Assembly: GCA_028691965.1 (NCBI GenBank)
Contig: JAQUYE010000010.1
Span: forward strand, 1-55,116
Source: Paludibacter sp.
Lineage (GTDB): Bacteria > Bacteroidota > Bacteroidia > Bacteroidales > Paludibacteraceae
Reading direction: 5' to 3'
DNA: 55,116 nt
Part shown: positions 17,844-27,418 of the stretch, piece after piece
How positions within the stretch are numbered: position 1 is the stretch's first letter
Layout: each line of letters opens with the position of its first letter
Program-made: the position numbers and the translations under genes
Notes under the pieces: generated by a model
Told to the model about the DNA's origin: nothing
The model's input: only the letters and a program-made list of their open reading frames with translations
The model's database searches: none

Positions 17844-17880
17844 AACAGGTTCAGTAATCATCCGGATTACTGAACCTGTT
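17844..17880 (-). terminator. 16-bp hairpin terminator after sppA
   Basis: Bases 17844-17859 pair perfectly with 17865-17880 around a 5-base loop. Reading the minus strand, it begins 24 bases after the sppA stop and is followed by CTTTTAT, a short T-rich tail. Confidence 0.85.
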
Positions 17881-17904
17881 GAGTGTTGATTTATTAAATC
17901 CTTT

Positions 17905-19647
17905 TTAGTACATCCTGAGTTCGTAAGGCATACGGGCCTGAATTCCATTCATGTACTGAAGTTGCTTCACCTGTTTTACAAGCTTGTAATGTTCGCCCAG
18001 TTGCATTTTGAGCAGGCGGGTTTCGGCTTCTTCGCCAAAGCTTTTCATCAGGCGGGTCTGGAAGCTTTCCTTAGCAGGGAACTCTTTCACGTTATAGTCA
18101 CTTAATCCTGCTTTTTCGGCAGCGATCAGGATAGCGTCGTCGAGACCGGCCAGTACATCTACCAAGCCGAGGCGCAGAGCATCCTCGCCGGTATAAACAC
18201 GTCCTTCGGCAAGGGCTTTGATTTCGTCGGTAGTTTTGGAACGACCATCGGCACAGCGTTTTACAAACAATTCGTAGCCACGCTCTACATAAGCCTGCAT
18301 AAGTGCCCGTTCTTCGGGTTTAAACGCACGATTTACGGAAGGAGCATCGCTCATCGCATTGGTCTTCACTCCATCGTAGTTTAAGCCCAACTTGTTGTTA
18401 AGTCCTTCGATATTAGGAATCAGTCCGAAAATACCGATAGAACCGGTAATGGTATTCGGCTGTGCAACGACAGTATCGCCGGGAACGGCAATGTAATAAC
18501 CACCCGAAGCTGCGTAATCGCCCATCGAAACGATCAGCGGTTTTTCTTTCTTCAGGTTCATCAGGGCATGCCAGATTTGTTCGGATCCGTAGGCACTACC
18601 ACCCGGCGAACTTACCCGTAACACTACCGCTTTAACCATATCGTCTTTTATAACTTCGTTGATGGTTTTAACCAACTTATCAGAAACAATGCCGGTACCC
18701 GAACCATCATCGATGCCACCCACTGCGTAGATAACCGCCACTTTATCCTTGCTGAATTTAGTTTTATCAACTACCTTGGTCATCGAATTGTGCGTCAGCA
18801 GTTTATAATCCTTCACATAAGAAGTAAGAATACTATCCGCTTCATCGGCATAAACCAGCGAATCAACCAGTTTATATGCCAACAGTTTTTCAACCGGCTG
18901 CATGGTCATCATCTCATCAGCATAGGCATTGAGCTGTTCAACAGAGATACCACGGGCTGCAGAAATCTCACCAAGCATGGTATTCCAGATCGAAGTTGTA
19001 TAAGCGGTAACCTGTTCGCGGTTTGCTTCGCTCATTTTAGTTTCGATATAGGGCTCAACAGCCGATTTGTAGGTACCTACTTTTACTACCTGCATTTCAA
19101 TGCCCAGTTTATCGAGGGTGTTCTTAAGGAACAATACTTCGGAAGAGATACCACGGAAATCGACCATACCGGAAGGATTCACCAATAGTTTGTCGGCTAC
19201 CGAAGCCAGGTAATAATTCGACTGCAGATAGGTATCAGCATAGGCTACAATAAATTTGCCGCGTGCTTTGAAATCGACCAAAGCATCCCGTATTTCCTTG
19301 ATCGAAGCCATCCCACCGATCAGCGAACCGCCTTTCAGGTAAATACCTTTAACAAGGGTGTCGTTCTTCGCTTTATCAATATTCAACAACACTTCATCCA
19401 GGCCCAGCTGTTTAGGCTGATTTGGATTCATAGCTTCAGCAAACAGAGCAAAAGGATCTTCTTCATAGCGATCAACCAGCTGACCTTTCAGATCGAGCTG
19501 ATAGATGGATGAGGATTTGATTTTTACAGGAGAATCGGAAGAACTGGCGATGGCACCGAAGATGCCCATCATAATAAACAATCCAACAACGGAAGTGATT
19601 ACTATACCGGTGATGGTAGCAAGAGTGAATTTAAGAAACTGTTTCAT
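17905..19647 (-). CDS. sppA: Signal peptide peptidase SppA, 67-kDa type
   Basis: A 580-residue membrane-anchored serine protease that digests cleaved signal peptides in the inner membrane. An N-terminal transmembrane helix (about 10-33) is followed by two tandem S49 domains. The first carries the general-base lysine region (SVADKLLVNPSGMVDFRG). The second carries the nucleophile motif MGDYAASGGYYIA and NTITGSIGIFG. The two-domain length matches the E. coli-type 67K enzyme. It is monocistronic, with a terminator behind it and a divergent M6 protease gene in front. Confidence 0.95.
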   Translation of the reverse strand: MKQFLKFTLATITGIVITSVVGLFIMMGIFGAIASSSDSPVKIKSSSIYQLDLKGQLVDRYEEDPFALFAEAMNPNQPKQLGLDEVLLNIDKAKNDTLVKGIYLKGGSLIGGMASIKEIRDALVDFKARGKFIVAYADTYLQSNYYLASVADKLLVNPSGMVDFRGISSEVLFLKNTLDKLGIEMQVVKVGTYKSAVEPYIETKMSEANREQVTAYTTSIWNTMLGEISAARGISVEQLNAYADEMMTMQPVEKLLAYKLVDSLVYADEADSILTSYVKDYKLLTHNSMTKVVDKTKFSKDKVAVIYAVGGIDDGSGTGIVSDKLVKTINEVIKDDMVKAVVLRVSSPGGSAYGSEQIWHALMNLKKEKPLIVSMGDYAASGGYYIAVPGDTVVAQPNTITGSIGIFGLIPNIEGLNNKLGLNYDGVKTNAMSDAPSVNRAFKPEERALMQAYVERGYELFVKRCADGRSKTTDEIKALAEGRVYTGEDALRLGLVDVLAGLDDAILIAAEKAGLSDYNVKEFPAKESFQTRLMKSFGEEAETRLLKMQLGEHYKLVKQVKQLQYMNGIQARMPYELRMY

Positions 19648-19782
19648 ACTACTACTTTTAAACTATTAACTAAGGGTTTAGAACATTTATGAAGGTGAAA
19701 TGGTTTTCTATATTACATACACAATTGTATGTATAAAAAATTTAGTGTTAATTTGTTCACTTTATAACTTAACAAGCGTCAA

Positions 19783-21696
19783 ATGTACCAATTATTTAGA
19801 AACACAGCAATAGTTTTCCTTTTTTTCCTTTCAACAGGCAACATAGAGGCTGTTCCGGCCTATCCATTTCCCATACAGGTTATTCAACCGGATGGCAGTA
19901 CCTTAACCTTGCTAATCCGGGGTGATGAGTCGAGTAAGCTGCGTACTACTATCGATGGCTACCCTGTAAGACAGAACAGCAATGGGTATTATACCTATGC
20001 TGAAGAGTTGAATCCAACGGGTACAGGTCGTATAGCCAACGATCCGGAACTACGTAGTGCTGAAGAAAGAGAGTACCTTGCACGGTTACCTAAGCTTTCG
20101 TCTGTTAACTCACAACCCGGTATGTCAAGAATGAAGCAGGCTTCTTTTGCCCGCTCTTCCTCCGGTTTTCCGGCATCCGGCTCTCCCCGTTCGCTGGTGA
20201 TATTGGTGAATTTTACGGATAAGAGTTTTGTTGTGCCCGATCCTGCTACTGCTTTTCATCGCTTGTTAAACGAAGAAAACTATACCGACAACGGCGGTAC
20301 GGGTTCGGCTGCCGACTATTTCCGCGCTTCGAGTAACGGGCAGTTTGCGCCCGTATTCGATGTAATTGGTCCGTATAACCTGCCCAATACGATGAATTTT
20401 TATGGTGCCAACGATGAGGATGATTACGATGTTCGTCCGACTAATATGGTGATAGATGCCTGCAACCTGGCGAATGCTGACGTAAACTTTGCTGATTATG
20501 ATGCCGATGGCGACGGGTACGTGGATAACATATTTATTTATTATGCTGGTTACAACGAGGCAGAGGGTGGCCCCGAAAATACGATCTGGCCACATCGGTG
20601 GGTGGTGTATTCAGGAAACTACAGCGGCTCAACCACCTTCGATGGCAAGACTATCTTCGATTATGCCTGTACTTCGGAGTTAAAGGGAGCAACGGGTACT
20701 CAGCAATGTGGTATCGGAACCTTTACCCACGAATTTGGTCATGTAATAGGAATGCCTGATTATTACCATACCGATGAACCCGATAAAGCTACACTTGAAA
20801 CGTGGAGTATAATGGATTACGGCGCCTATTTGAACGAAGGACGCACACCGCCGGTTTATTCGGCCTACGATCGTTTTTACCTGGGCTGGCTCACTCCCGA
20901 AGAATTGGCTCAGCCTGCCGACAAGGCGCTCTACCCCTTATCACAAGCTAAAACTCCGCTTGCAACGAGTACGGGACAAGCCTATCTGCTCTCTGCGACA
21001 ACGCACAACCTGAATGGATCCGTTCCTGCACCAGGTGAATTTTTTGTATTGGAATACAGAAAGAAAACCGGATGGGATGCCTATTTACCGGCTGAGGGAT
21101 TATTAATCTGGCATATCGATTACAACCAATCGGCATGGGACCAGAACGGTCCGAATAACTATACGGAAACCACACAAACTGCAGCAAGTCACATGCGGGT
21201 ATACCTGCAACCCCTGTCGGGAAACAGTGCGACTCCGGGTACTGCATTTACAAGCGGTTCGTTTACACCGATAAGCTGGGCAGGCACCTCCATCAACCGT
21301 CCTATCACCGGCATTTCTAAAACACCCGAAGAAATTACGTTCTCAGTATTGGGAGGAGCTGCTGAAACATCTCCCAAAGTGGAGGTAGGAGTAATTACGA
21401 ATCTACTGGTTTTCCCTCCGACAAAGGTCGGACAGGAACAGATTAAACACCTTAACTTCAGGTCGGATGCCTTGAGCGGAACGATAGATGTAGAGCTGAC
21501 AGGTGTGGATGCAACTCAGTTTCAGCTATCAGCCACCTCCCTTTCAACTGCTGAGTCGGGTACGACCGGGGGTACTGAATTACTGATAACTTACAAACCG
21601 GTACTTGCCGGTCAGCATACTGCTATTCTAACGGTAAAAACGAATAATGTTCTCCCCGATCGCATCATTGTATTGCAGGGAGAAGCAGTAGAGTAA
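19783..21696 (+). CDS. Secreted M6 family metalloprotease (immune inhibitor A-like)
   Basis: A 637-residue exported zinc protease. A signal peptide (about 1-23) and a prodomain-like region precede the catalytic domain. The zinc motif HEFGHVIGMPD is at 316-326, with H316, E317, H320 and the distal D326. An Asp-rich DYDADGDGYVDN at 238-249 looks like a Ca-binding loop typical of M6 peptidases. A C-terminal beta-sandwich (about 530-637) resembles an ASPM-SPD-2-Hydin/choice-of-anchor type module. No T9SS sorting domain is seen at the end, although another protein in the window has one. The role is likely extracellular or periplasmic proteolysis. Confidence 0.9.
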   Translation: MYQLFRNTAIVFLFFLSTGNIEAVPAYPFPIQVIQPDGSTLTLLIRGDESSKLRTTIDGYPVRQNSNGYYTYAEELNPTGTGRIANDPELRSAEEREYLARLPKLSSVNSQPGMSRMKQASFARSSSGFPASGSPRSLVILVNFTDKSFVVPDPATAFHRLLNEENYTDNGGTGSAADYFRASSNGQFAPVFDVIGPYNLPNTMNFYGANDEDDYDVRPTNMVIDACNLANADVNFADYDADGDGYVDNIFIYYAGYNEAEGGPENTIWPHRWVVYSGNYSGSTTFDGKTIFDYACTSELKGATGTQQCGIGTFTHEFGHVIGMPDYYHTDEPDKATLETWSIMDYGAYLNEGRTPPVYSAYDRFYLGWLTPEELAQPADKALYPLSQAKTPLATSTGQAYLLSATTHNLNGSVPAPGEFFVLEYRKKTGWDAYLPAEGLLIWHIDYNQSAWDQNGPNNYTETTQTAASHMRVYLQPLSGNSATPGTAFTSGSFTPISWAGTSINRPITGISKTPEEITFSVLGGAAETSPKVEVGVITNLLVFPPTKVGQEQIKHLNFRSDALSGTIDVELTGVDATQFQLSATSLSTAESGTTGGTELLITYKPVLAGQHTAILTVKTNNVLPDRIIVLQGEAVE

Positions 21697-21697
21697 C

Positions 21698-22351
21698 TTA
21701 TAATTTAGGACCATAGGCAAGATCACCTGCATCTCCCAGACCGGGGACGATGTAGGAGTGATCGTTCAGCTGGGGATCGATGGCAGCTGTCCACAGAGTC
21801 ACATTGCTTCCTTCGAAATGCTTCGATAAATAGTCGACAGCCTGCTGACTGCAAATGACAGAAGCAATATACACTTTATCGGGTTTCCCTTTGGTAAGTA
21901 ATGCACCATGTGCTAACTCCAGCGAACCGCCGGTGGCTAACATTGGGTCGGTGATGATAAGTGTTTTCCCTGTCAAATCGGGAGAAGCAATGTATTCTAT
22001 AAAAATCTCAAACTTCAGGGCATCTTTGTATTTGCGGTAAGCTGATACAAAGGCATTTTCGGCCCGGTCGAAGTAACTTAGAAATCCCTGGTGAAAGGGA
22101 AGTCCGGCACGTAATATAGTCGAAATTACGATCTTCTCGTTAATTACATTTACAGGAGCTTTACCAAGAGGAGTCTCCACCTCTTCGGCTTCGTAGTTCA
22201 TGGTTTTGCTGATTTCGTAAGCAATTATCTCTCCGATGCGTTCTAAATTCCGCCGGAAACGAATCGGGTCGCCCTGAATAGCTACCGATCGGATTTCTTT
22301 TATAAACTGATTTAATACGGAATTGGTAGTGGATAAGTTAATTATTTCCAT
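21698..22351 (-). CDS. upp: Uracil phosphoribosyltransferase
   Basis: Converts uracil and PRPP to UMP for pyrimidine salvage. It has 217 residues with the PRPP-binding motif ITDPMLATGGSL, a preceding STILRAGLPFHQGF segment, and a C-terminal SYIVPGLGDAGDLAYG uracil-binding region. It lies four bases after proC on the same strand, so the two form an operon. It ends one base from the convergent M6 protease stop, with no hairpin between. Confidence 0.95.
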   Translation of the reverse strand: MEIINLSTTNSVLNQFIKEIRSVAIQGDPIRFRRNLERIGEIIAYEISKTMNYEAEEVETPLGKAPVNVINEKIVISTILRAGLPFHQGFLSYFDRAENAFVSAYRKYKDALKFEIFIEYIASPDLTGKTLIITDPMLATGGSLELAHGALLTKGKPDKVYIASVICSQQAVDYLSKHFEGSNVTLWTAAIDPQLNDHSYIVPGLGDAGDLAYGPKL

Positions 22352-22355
22352 GAGA

Positions 22356-23156
22356 TTATTTAAGATGTGATGCTTTTAGTCCTTTAATTACTGCCGACGA
22401 AAATCCCTGTGCTTCCATTTCGTTCAGGCCTTTGATGGTTATTCCTCCGGGGGTTGTTACCTTGTCGATTTCGGCTTCGGGGTGACCGCCACCCGCTTCG
22501 AGTAAATCGATCGCACCGCGCAAGGTTTGTAGAACTACCTGTTTGGCCTGTTCGGGATAGATCCCCATTTCGACTCCACCTTCCATTGCTGCCCGTATGT
22601 AACGGAATGCATAGGCTATTCCACAGGAAGAAAGTGAGGTAAATGCCCCCAGTTGGGTTTCGGGAACCAGAAAAACTTTTCCCGATTCTTCGAAAATGGC
22701 TGCAACCAGTTCTTGTTGTTGTGCAGTAACATTGTGGGAAGAAATGACCGATACACTTTGTAAAACTTCTATAGCTGTATTTGGAATTACCCGAAAGAGC
22801 GCTGCGGCCGGGCTGAACAACTCCGACAAGGTAGTGAAATCGACCCCGGCAGCGATAGAAACTATAAGTTGTTGCCGGTAATCAATACCTGCTTTAATTT
22901 CAGCAGCGATAGTGGCAACCAGCCAGGGCTTAACAGCGACTATAATTATATCAGCATTTTGTATGGCAGCAACATTGGAAGTAGTGGTGGTGAGTCCCGG
23001 AGCAAACTCTTTTAACTGATCCAGAATCTTTTGGTTGATATCACTAACAGTGATTTGATCGGGACGAACAAGCCTGCCACGGGCCATCCCCCGTACAATG
23101 GCACCGCCCATGTTACCTCCCCCGATTACGGCAATTCGTAAAGTAGTTGTGTCCAT
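22356..23156 (-). CDS. proC: Pyrroline-5-carboxylate reductase
   Basis: Last step of proline synthesis, reducing pyrroline-5-carboxylate with NAD(P)H. The 266-residue protein starts with the Rossmann motif VIGGGNMGGAIVRG. It has an AVKPW strand end, an FRVIPNTA segment, and the C-terminal family signature around VTTPGGITIKGLNEME. The length is normal. A -7 box at 23174-23181 drives proC-upp. Confidence 0.95.
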   Translation of the reverse strand: MDTTTLRIAVIGGGNMGGAIVRGMARGRLVRPDQITVSDINQKILDQLKEFAPGLTTTTSNVAAIQNADIIIVAVKPWLVATIAAEIKAGIDYRQQLIVSIAAGVDFTTLSELFSPAAALFRVIPNTAIEVLQSVSVISSHNVTAQQQELVAAIFEESGKVFLVPETQLGAFTSLSSCGIAYAFRYIRAAMEGGVEMGIYPEQAKQVVLQTLRGAIDLLEAGGGHPEAEIDKVTTPGGITIKGLNEMEAQGFSSAVIKGLKASHLK

Positions 23157-23173
23157 ACACGTTTAAATTTGAG

Positions 23174-23181
23174 CAAAGATA
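23174..23181 (-). promoter_or_regulatory. -7 promoter box (TATCTTTG) for proC-upp
   Basis: The minus strand reads TATCTTTG, an exact TAnnTTTG match, 17 bases before the proC ATG. It lies in the 42-base gap after the DUF5686 gene, so proC-upp can be transcribed independently of it. Confidence 0.65.
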
Positions 23182-23198
23182 CGTAAAGTTTGAAAAAG

Positions 23199-25574
23199 CT
23201 AAAAATTAAATCGTATTCCGGCAACTAATCCCCAGGGAGTAACTCCCGGTTTCGACCGTTCGGTAAGTCGCCACACCGATTGAAGAGAGGCTACTTTAAA
23301 GATGTTAGTGACACCAACTCCAACTTCCACATAGGGTTTGGAGCTGGTTGAAAGTCCCGGAGGCATATCATAACTACTGCTTCGATCCGAATCCATTCCT
23401 CCGTAAATAGCTTTCAGGGTAACCAACTCACGCAGGTTCCAGTTTTTAACAAGGGGGAGATAGTTGAATAGCAGTCCGTTGAACTGTACCTCCTGATGAG
23501 TGGAGATGTACTTATCGTAACTGTATTCCATATAATTCATCAGGTTAAAGTGCAATTTACGGTGGAGCAAAGCCCGGCCGCTACCCTGATTAAAAAAGAG
23601 ATTATAGGGAACATCGCCGAACAACCAACCGGCATCGACGCTATACATCCACTGACCTGTCGGGAACAACAGTTTATGTTTGTACTTTACAACCAGCCTG
23701 GCATAGGTCAGGTCGGTCGCATACGGAGTTATCTTTCCGGCCTCCGCTATCAGGTATACCACCGGCTTCTCGTTGGGAACATAGAGTCGGTCGAGGTGAT
23801 CTTCGTAGGTTCGCTCGTACGACGAAAAGCGGGTTACCAGGGTAAGGGATTGATGCAGGTAGTCCGAATCCACACCCCGATCAGAGGAGAACGGGAGATA
23901 TTCGTTTCCGAAATACCGGTTGGAACGGAAAAATAGCTTACTTTCCATATCATCGTTCCAGTCGTGCGAAAGCGATACCTGCCATTCCTTCCGTGCGTTG
24001 AGCCTGCGTTGAGTGGTAAAAGTAACCAACGAATTGGCTATATCAATATCGCCCGAAAGCAGGGGATTCTCTTTCACCATATAATCATTGTACTCGTAGT
24101 CGGTACGCCGGATATCATCGGTATAGGATGCCCTCACCACCGTTTTTCGCTCAAACGGAAGCTTAAATCCCGTATTCACCGAATAATAATGGCGCCTGGA
24201 GTGTAGTCCGTACCCCCAATACCCACCGACTTCAACATTCGGCATCAGGAGTTCGTTGGTACGCAATGGCAGGGTAAAGCGCAAGCCCTCCTCTTCAGTA
24301 AGCCGGGCAACCTGATACACCTTTCCCAGGTCAATTTTCCCGAATTTGGCATAGCCGGTAATGATGATGTCGGCTATCCAGCGAGCCGTCTTCATCAGCG
24401 GCATTTCGTTCAATTCGGCTATCTGCGACTCAATTTCTTCTTTCTTAAACGTAGTGCCAGCGAATCCGTCATTAGCCGGCAGCAGCATTTCGTCGGGCAG
24501 CGTATGTATACGTTTGTAGGTATATACTTCAGGAATTAGCTGTGCACTATCAACCTGCACAGCATACCTAATGGCAGTATGTACCAGCGTAGTTTGGGGA
24601 ATCCATCTGCGCCCCTGATACCTAAATTGCTGACGAACCGAAAGCGCCTGTACGTAGTTAAGATTGGCTTGCCGGGGGAGTTCGACCGTTAGATCGGTCA
24701 ATGCAAGCGTAGCCGAATCGATATACATCTCACCGTTGAAAGCGAGGTTTTTCGGATTTTTGGACCAGAACCGGAGGTAATACTGCTTGCCTGTAGGTCT
24801 GGCAACACTATCAACCAGGTAATAGCGGTAAAACGCGTTGCCCGACGAGGCGAGCGGACTGATAACTGACTTCCCGAACACCTGGATAGAATTGTGGTAG
24901 AAGTTAAAGTCGGAGCGGAGGTTACCGGCCAGCTTTTCCATGATTAGCTGTAGGTTTTCGGGACTTGCCGACGAAGTCCGTTCATGGATTATGTGCGGAG
25001 CATCGCCTTGTCGTGTAAGCTGTTCCTCAGCGATAAACAAGGGGATGAAATGGGTTGAATCCGTGTGCGATACCAAACCAGCAGTCCATTTTCTAAACCG
25101 TGAACGCACCGACTCACTACCGACTGGCATCAGCACCAGCTCCTCTTCTTTCGACCGGAAGGCTTGTTGCGAGTTGAAAACATCGTTCACACCGGCTGCT
25201 TCTCTTACTTTCTTCATTAATAAAGTAGCAGGATTAACCCCCGGGAATACGATTAACTCCTGTAGGGCAAGGATATCTTCGCGCAGTTGAACGTTCAGAC
25301 TTACCGGTTCGCCGGGGCGAACAGTAGCGACATGCTTTTTGTAGCCTATACTCGAAAACACCACCTTACGTTCCCCACCGCTATGCTTTAACACATAGAA
25401 ACCCTCCTCATCTGTCTGTGTGCCGTAACCGGTCCCTTCGAAATACACATTCACAGCAGGAATCGGTGATTTATCGAACGCATTGCGAACATAACCCACA
25501 ACAATGGTCTCACTCTCCTGAGCAAAAGAGAGAGCAGGCATTAAAAACAGAAACAGGATAAGAAGGTATCTCAT
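23199..25574 (-). CDS. DUF5686 family outer-membrane protein with carboxypeptidase-regulatory-like domain
   Basis: A 791-residue exported protein. A signal peptide (1-18) is followed by a CarboxypepD_reg-like beta-sandwich (about 23-110, VGYVRNAFDKSPIPAVNVYFEG ending near VSLNVQLRE). A large DUF5686 region follows, with alternating aromatic strands in the C-terminal half that ends in Phe (IRFNF), as expected of an outer-membrane beta-barrel. The function of DUF5686 is unknown. It is not a TonB-dependent transporter, since no plug is seen. Its start overlaps the xerD stop by four bases, so the two are co-transcribed. Confidence 0.88.
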   Translation of the reverse strand: MRYLLILFLFLMPALSFAQESETIVVGYVRNAFDKSPIPAVNVYFEGTGYGTQTDEEGFYVLKHSGGERKVVFSSIGYKKHVATVRPGEPVSLNVQLREDILALQELIVFPGVNPATLLMKKVREAAGVNDVFNSQQAFRSKEEELVLMPVGSESVRSRFRKWTAGLVSHTDSTHFIPLFIAEEQLTRQGDAPHIIHERTSSASPENLQLIMEKLAGNLRSDFNFYHNSIQVFGKSVISPLASSGNAFYRYYLVDSVARPTGKQYYLRFWSKNPKNLAFNGEMYIDSATLALTDLTVELPRQANLNYVQALSVRQQFRYQGRRWIPQTTLVHTAIRYAVQVDSAQLIPEVYTYKRIHTLPDEMLLPANDGFAGTTFKKEEIESQIAELNEMPLMKTARWIADIIITGYAKFGKIDLGKVYQVARLTEEEGLRFTLPLRTNELLMPNVEVGGYWGYGLHSRRHYYSVNTGFKLPFERKTVVRASYTDDIRRTDYEYNDYMVKENPLLSGDIDIANSLVTFTTQRRLNARKEWQVSLSHDWNDDMESKLFFRSNRYFGNEYLPFSSDRGVDSDYLHQSLTLVTRFSSYERTYEDHLDRLYVPNEKPVVYLIAEAGKITPYATDLTYARLVVKYKHKLLFPTGQWMYSVDAGWLFGDVPYNLFFNQGSGRALLHRKLHFNLMNYMEYSYDKYISTHQEVQFNGLLFNYLPLVKNWNLRELVTLKAIYGGMDSDRSSSYDMPPGLSTSSKPYVEVGVGVTNIFKVASLQSVWRLTERSKPGVTPWGLVAGIRFNF

Positions 25575-26461
25575 TTGCGTAGTAAAGGGTGAAAATCGAA
25601 AATTGTTTTTTTAAGGAAATGAATGTCTATGTGCGTATAAATCTCGGTCGTGGTGATGGATTCGTGCCCCAGCAAGAGCTGGATGGCCCGAAGGTTGGCA
25701 CCGTTTTCCAACAAATGCGTAGCAAAAGAATGGCGCAGGGTGTGCGGACTCACCGATTTCCTGATTCCCGCTAGTTCGGCAAGCTGCTTTACAATCACAA
25801 AAATCATGGCTCTGGTTAATTTACTTCCCCTGCGGTTTAAAAAGATAAAATCTTCATGCCCTTTCTTTATAGCGAGTACATGCCGGTCGATGTACCATAA
25901 CTTTAACTCTTTGAGGGTTTGTTCGGAGACAGGCACCAACCGCTGTTTGCTCCCTTTCCCTTCCACAAGAATATATCCTTCGTCGGCATTCAATCGTGAA
26001 AGCTGCAGGTTGATGAGCTCCGACACCCGCAATCCCGAGCCATATAGCATTTCAATAATCGCTTTATTACGCTGACCTTCAGGCTTCGAAAGATCGATGG
26101 CAGCTATCATTGCATCAATTTCGGCAACTGTCAGCACTTCAGGCAAATACAGACCGGTTTTGGGTGTACCTATCAACTCAGTGGGATCGTCGGCACGACG
26201 GTCGTTGTACAGCAGAAAACGATAGAACGACTTGATACCCGAAAGAATACGTGCCTGAGTGCGGGGATGGATACCCATCGAGCCGAGCTCCACCATAAAA
26301 TCGCTGAGATGCTCCCTTTCAGCATGCTCAGGAGCAATATGAGCATCACTCAGGAATACAAAAAGCTTCTCCAGATCACTCTTATATGCTTGAATCGAGT
26401 TTTCTGACAGGCCTTTCTCAACCTTTAAATAGTACATGTATTCTTTAAAAACGGAGTTCAT
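25571..26461 (-). CDS. xerD: Tyrosine recombinase XerD
   Basis: A 296-residue site-specific recombinase that resolves chromosome dimers at dif with XerC. It has an N-terminal SAM-like core-binding domain (about 1-85) and a C-terminal catalytic domain with the complete set R145, K169, H240, R243, H266 and nucleophile Y275 (HTLRHSFATHLLENG, LLGHESITTTEIYTH). There are no neighbouring integron or phage genes, so a housekeeping Xer role is favoured over a mobile integrase. It is coupled to the DUF5686 gene by a 4-base overlap. Confidence 0.92.
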   Translation of the reverse strand: MNSVFKEYMYYLKVEKGLSENSIQAYKSDLEKLFVFLSDAHIAPEHAEREHLSDFMVELGSMGIHPRTQARILSGIKSFYRFLLYNDRRADDPTELIGTPKTGLYLPEVLTVAEIDAMIAAIDLSKPEGQRNKAIIEMLYGSGLRVSELINLQLSRLNADEGYILVEGKGSKQRLVPVSEQTLKELKLWYIDRHVLAIKKGHEDFIFLNRRGSKLTRAMIFVIVKQLAELAGIRKSVSPHTLRHSFATHLLENGANLRAIQLLLGHESITTTEIYTHIDIHFLKKTIFDFHPLLRK

Positions 26462-26496
26462 TCACTGCGAATATAGAAGATAAGGAAATAGCGACA

Positions 26497-26504
26497 CAAA
26501 GATA
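26497..26504 (-). promoter_or_regulatory. -7 promoter box (TATCTTTG) for xerD-DUF5686
   Basis: The minus strand reads TATCTTTG, 35 bases before the xerD ATG. The divergent S1/P1 nuclease box lies 60 bases away. Confidence 0.6.
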
Positions 26505-26564
26505 CAAAATATTATCCGCTCTAAAATTAAAGGCTTATCTATAGTGATTTTAACATGAAATGAA

Positions 26565-26572
26565 TATCTTTG
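26565..26572 (+). promoter_or_regulatory. -7 promoter box (TATCTTTG) for the S1/P1 nuclease gene
   Basis: TATCTTTG is an exact consensus match 25 bases upstream of the ATG at 26598. It argues that the in-frame TTG at 26583 is within the leader rather than the start. Confidence 0.65.
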
Positions 26573-26597
26573 TAGAGCATTTTTGTACAACTATTAT

Positions 26598-27368
26598 ATG
26601 AAAAAAACGAAACACCTTCTTCTGGTTTTACTACTTGTTTCAACTGCTGCGTTGGCCTATGGCCCTACCGGGCACCGGACAGTTGCCTCCATTGCACAGG
26701 ATGAGCTCTCGCATTGTGCCCGTAAGAAAATAGCTAAACTACTGGGCGCAAACGGTATGATTTACTATTCGACCTGGGCCGATGAGGTGCGTAGCGACGC
26801 TGCCTATAATTATAGTTCTCCCTGGCATTACCAGAATCTGAGCGAGAATATGTCGCCTGAAAGTATCGAATATCTTTGGGAAAACCCCACTTCCGAAGGC
26901 GAGCATTTATTTTATGCTATTCAGGAGATGATGGACAGACTAAAGAAAAACAAGAAAGATGTAGAGGCTTTACGTTTTCTTATCCATTTCACCGGTGATC
27001 TTTATCAGCCTATGCATTTAGGGCGTAAAGAAGATCGTGGTGGCAATCAGGTTGGCTTTACCTGGTTCGGTACTCAAACAAACATCCATTCGTTGTGGGA
27101 TGGCTACCTTATTGATCACCACAAGATGTCGTTTACCGAATTGACTACCTATTTAAAGGACCGGTATTCAGGTGAAAAAAAGAGCTTAAAAAAGAATTCA
27201 CTAACCGACGACTTAAAAAGTTCGTATCTGATTTGCAGGCGAATCTATTCGTACGACAACACCGATAGAAATAACTACCTGTATTTTTACCGCTTCGGTG
27301 ATGACCTGAACCTGCAACTATACAAAGCAGGTTTACGACTGGCTCAATTCCTGGAATCGATTTACTAA
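26598..27368 (+). CDS. Secreted S1/P1-type nuclease
   Basis: A 256-residue exported single-strand nuclease/3'-nucleotidase of the trinuclear zinc S1/P1 family. A signal peptide (1-20, ending ALA) leads to a mature start YGPTGHRTVASIAQ, then WADEVRS, the SSPWHYQNL segment, HFTGDLYQPMHLGRKEDRGGN and NIHSLWDGYLI, which carry the zinc-binding His/Asp residues. The first mature residue is normally Trp and contributes zinc ligands; here it is Tyr (Y21). Length and remaining motifs are normal. It is the first of a run of plus-strand genes with a 50-base gap to the thioredoxin gene. Confidence 0.92.
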   Translation: MKKTKHLLLVLLLVSTAALAYGPTGHRTVASIAQDELSHCARKKIAKLLGANGMIYYSTWADEVRSDAAYNYSSPWHYQNLSENMSPESIEYLWENPTSEGEHLFYAIQEMMDRLKKNKKDVEALRFLIHFTGDLYQPMHLGRKEDRGGNQVGFTWFGTQTNIHSLWDGYLIDHHKMSFTELTTYLKDRYSGEKKSLKKNSLTDDLKSSYLICRRIYSYDNTDRNNYLYFYRFGDDLNLQLYKAGLRLAQFLESIY

Positions 27369-27418
27369 GAACATTATTTATACTACAGGCGTTTTCGTCT
27401 TTACTAACTCAACTCAAA

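Noticed and set aside
19713-19733. Inverted repeat TACATAC-N6-GTATGTA between sppA and the M6 protease gene
   Set aside because: Only 7 base pairs, A+T-rich, and not clearly placed as an operator or terminator, so it could be chance.
25571-26461. Tyrosine recombinase as the integrase of a mobile element
   Set aside because: No att-like repeats, tRNA or other mobile genes are nearby. It is a full-length XerD type coupled to a DUF5686 gene, so a housekeeping role is more likely.
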